DNA from: CBDUEV01 sp965366365
GTDB taxonomy: Bacteria > Actinomycetota > Acidimicrobiia > Spongiisociales > JAENVV01
Assembly (NCBI GenBank): GCA_965366365.1
Contig: CBDUEV010000104.1
Location: 1-7,584 of the forward strand
Reading direction: 5' to 3'
DNA: 7,584 nt
Below, piece after piece: positions 6,313 to 7,584 of this stretch. The position numbers and the translations under genes were made by a program. A model generated the notes under the pieces. The model searched no databases. It was given only the letters and a program-made list of their open reading frames with translations, and had not been told where the DNA came from. Position 1 is the stretch's first letter, and every line of letters begins with the position of its first letter.

Positions 6313-6317
6313 TCATT

Positions 6318-6345
6318 GAGCCGGCACATCCTGGAAGGCCGGCTC
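6318..6345 (+). terminator. second hairpin, possibly a tandem terminator
   Basis: GAGCCGGC and GCCGGCTC form a perfect 8-bp stem around a 12-nt loop, five bases after the first hairpin. The pair may form a tandem terminator, or this may be a separate regulatory structure. There is no U-tract. Confidence 0.4.
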
Positions 6346-6392
6346 GATCGTCGGTTCTGGACCAAAGCGATGTCGAGACCGTTCGCCTCTAG

Positions 6393-6412
6393 CCGACCCA
6401 CCCCTGGGTCGG
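6393..6412 (+). promoter_or_regulatory. candidate operator palindrome upstream of the bactofilin-like gene
   Basis: CCGACCCA-CCCC-TGGGTCGG is a perfect 8-bp inverted repeat with a 4-nt centre. It ends 16 bases before the -10-like TGTAAT at 6429-6434, placing it over the expected -35 position, which suits a repressor or activator site. As an alternative it could simply be another RNA hairpin. Confidence 0.35.
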
Positions 6413-6428
6413 TAGCGTCCGAATTGTG

Positions 6429-6434
6429 TGTAAT
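6429..6434 (+). promoter_or_regulatory. candidate -10 element of the bactofilin-like gene
   Basis: TGTAAT matches TATAAT at five of six positions and lies in the only AT-richer patch of the intergenic region. Transcription would start near 6441, giving a leader of about 93 nt. No clear -35 hexamer is present. Confidence 0.35.
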
Positions 6435-6443
6435 GGCACCGCC

Positions 6444-6484
6444 TACCGCACGGCGGTATCGAGTTCGCCTGCGTGGCGCAGGCG
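6444..6484 (+). other. two hairpins in the predicted 5' leader of the bactofilin-like gene
   Basis: TACCGC-ACG-GCGGTA (6444-6458) and CGCCTGCG-TGG-CGCAGGCG (6466-6484) are perfect stems of 6 and 8 bp separated by seven bases. If transcription starts near 6441 they form the first half of the leader. They could stabilise the mRNA or control its translation. I recognise no known riboswitch. The remainder up to the ribosome-binding site (6485-6520) shows nothing distinctive. Confidence 0.4.
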
Positions 6485-6533
6485 GCAGTGTCCGATTGAA
6501 AGCCGGCACCGCCCACCCGAGAAGGAGTCCACC

Positions 6534-7584
6534 ATGAAACGACTGGCCACACTTGCGATTCTGACGCTCGCCGTCCTGACGAGCCTGGCGACGGTGGCGG
6601 TCGCCCAGAACGAAGACTTCCTGGGCGGCAAAATCCGCACGGGAGACACCGTCTCGGTTCCGGCCGGCGAAACGGTCGAAGGAGACCTGTACATCTTCGG
6701 GGGCGATATCAACGTGGCCGGCCGGGTCCTGGGCGATCTCGTCGTCTTCGGCGGTCAGGTCGATATCGGCGGCGACGTCGAGGGCGACGTCTTCGTCGGG
6801 GCGGGCACCCTGGACGTGGGCGGAACGATCGGCGGCGATCTCAGGGTCGGGGCCGGTCAGGTCCGCACCCCCGGCAGCATCGGCGAGGACCTCCTCGCCG
6901 GAGTGGGCCAACTCACCGTGAACGGTGAGGTCGGAGAAGACGTGATCTTCGGCGCCGGCACGGTAAGCCTCTCCGGCACGGTCGACGGCGACGTGCTCGG
7001 CGAGAGCGGGGCCTACAACCGCTCAGGCACCGTGGGCGGTACGGAGGACGTCACCATCGACGAGCAGACCCCGGTGGAGCGGCCCAACGCGTTTGTGCGC
7101 GGGTTGACCAGGTTCGCCTCCCTTCTCATCGTCGGGATGATGATCCTCTGGCTGTTCCGCGCCACCTTCGAGCACACGGTCAACCACCTCACCACTGCGC
7201 CGGGAACCGCCGCTCTGTGGGGCCTCGGGTTCGTGGTCGGGCTTTTCGTGGTTCCGCTCGCCGTCACGGTGGTGGGCATCCTGCTCGCCGTACTCTTCGC
7301 CTGGCTGGGTCTGGGCCTCCTCGTCGGGCTCTCCCTGGTGGCGATCCTCGTCACATGGGTCCTGGTCGGCGTAGTCGCATTCCTGGTCATCGCCGTCCTG
7401 GCGCCGATCACCGCCGCTACGTGGGCGGCTGCCCGTGTGTTGCCAGAAGACACCCCTGCCTACCTGGCGATGGCTGCAGGTCTGGCGATCCTCGTCATTC
7501 TCGGATTGATCCCGGTCGTCAACTTCCTCGTTGGCTTGGCCGTCACGATCATGGGCGGCGGAAGCTGGATGCAGTTGCTCCGAC
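6534..7584 (+). CDS. exported bactofilin-like beta-helix protein with multi-span C-terminus (partial)
   Basis: The frame opens at an ATG with AAGGAG six bases upstream and stays open for 350 codons to the window edge, so the C-terminus is missing. Residues 1-24 form a signal peptide (MKRLA, a hydrophobic core, then AVA before Gln25). Residues 49-167 are seven consecutive 17-residue repeats of the form xGDLxxFGGxVxVxGxV, as in the right-handed beta-helix of polymer-forming bactofilins. A linker (168-190) leads to hydrophobic helices at about 194-208, several between 226 and 300, and at about 309-325 and 327-341. The likely topology is an extracytoplasmic beta-helix tethered to the membrane. 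Classical bactofilins are cytoplasmic and lack a signal peptide. Automated annotation would probably read 'polymer-forming cytoskeletal protein'; its role here is unknown, with envelope scaffolding a reasonable guess. The final GGGSWMQLLR suggests the stop is near. Confidence 0.85.
   Translation, partial: MKRLATLAILTLAVLTSLATVAVAQNEDFLGGKIRTGDTVSVPAGETVEGDLYIFGGDINVAGRVLGDLVVFGGQVDIGGDVEGDVFVGAGTLDVGGTIGGDLRVGAGQVRTPGSIGEDLLAGVGQLTVNGEVGEDVIFGAGTVSLSGTVDGDVLGESGAYNRSGTVGGTEDVTIDEQTPVERPNAFVRGLTRFASLLIVGMMILWLFRATFEHTVNHLTTAPGTAALWGLGFVVGLFVVPLAVTVVGILLAVLFAWLGLGLLVGLSLVAILVTWVLVGVVAFLVIAVLAPITAATWAAARVLPEDTPAYLAMAAGLAILVILGLIPVVNFLVGLAVTIMGGGSWMQLLR
6678..7034 (+). repeat. seven in-frame 51-bp coding repeats (17 residues each)
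   Basis: The repeats begin at EGDLYIFGG, LGDLVVFGG, EGDVFVGAG, GGDLRVGAG, GEDLLAGVG, GEDVIFGAG and DGDVLGESG, and all are exactly 17 residues with no insertions. The first six share a G(D/E)D(L/V)-type turn and a (V/I)-G-(V/I)-like end. The seventh is degenerate (GAYNRSGTV) and probably caps the helix. DNA identity between units is modest, so this is an old structural repeat rather than a recent duplication. Confidence 0.85.

Noticed and set aside
6316..6537. A 73-codon plus-strand frame ending with a 4-bp ATGA overlap with the bactofilin-like gene
   Set aside because: The overlap looked operon-like, but the frame starts at a TTG beside a hairpin without a ribosome-binding site, spans several palindromes, and encodes Arg/Pro/Ser-rich sequence with no recognisable fold.
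6309..6911. A 200-codon minus-strand frame over the bactofilin-like gene
   Set aside because: It reads through the terminator-like hairpins and the start of a well-supported gene. Its apparent repeats are simply the antisense of the beta-helix repeats.
7013..7453. A 146-codon minus-strand frame rich in Thr, Arg and Ala
   Set aside because: It is the antisense of the hydrophobic membrane-spanning region of the bactofilin-like gene and has no independent support.

Overview
The window is high-GC, gene-dense chromosomal DNA that looks actinobacterial. The evidence is GC-rich third codon positions, a mixture of Shine-Dalgarno-led and apparently leaderless genes, and protein families common in Actinobacteria (DUF427, SDR-DUF2867, DUF1295, YCII). 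A free-living soil or aquatic actinobacterium, perhaps Acidimicrobiia-like, fits; that placement is inference. I see no phage, transposase, CRISPR, tRNA or rRNA signal.

Layout. The left edge (1-55) is a 16-bp tandem repeat directly after the stop codon of an NAD(P)-dependent aldehyde dehydrogenase on the minus strand (58-1500). A divergent intergenic region separates it from a GNAT acetyltransferase (1659-2204, plus). That gene converges, with a 26-bp gap, on an unrecognised four-helix membrane protein (2231-2824, minus). An 81-bp divergent spacer then leads into a plus-strand run: a DUF427 protein (2905-3396), an atypical SDR fused to a DUF2867-type domain (3404-4873) and a DUF1295 membrane protein (4925-5806). 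The first two are tightly coupled and the third follows after 51 bp, so the three probably form an operon. A small YCII-family protein (5937-6260) appears to have its own promoter. A 273-bp non-coding stretch rich in perfect hairpins separates it from an exported, bactofilin-like beta-helix protein with a polytopic C-terminus. That protein starts at 6534 and runs off the right edge.

How the genes may work together. The DUF427, SDR-DUF2867 and DUF1295 trio combines a Rossmann oxidoreductase, a membrane protein of the steroid-reductase/isoprenylcysteine-methyltransferase type and a small conserved protein. This is compatible with redox modification of a lipid or isoprenoid-like substrate at the membrane. 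Gene content suggests this but nothing in the sequence proves it. The other genes look like independent single-gene units. No clear defence or mobile system is present. The most distinctive items are the 16-bp palindromic-core tandem repeat, the hairpin-rich leader region, and the secreted protein with seven exact 17-residue repeats, which is easy to overlook because it has no stop codon inside the window.
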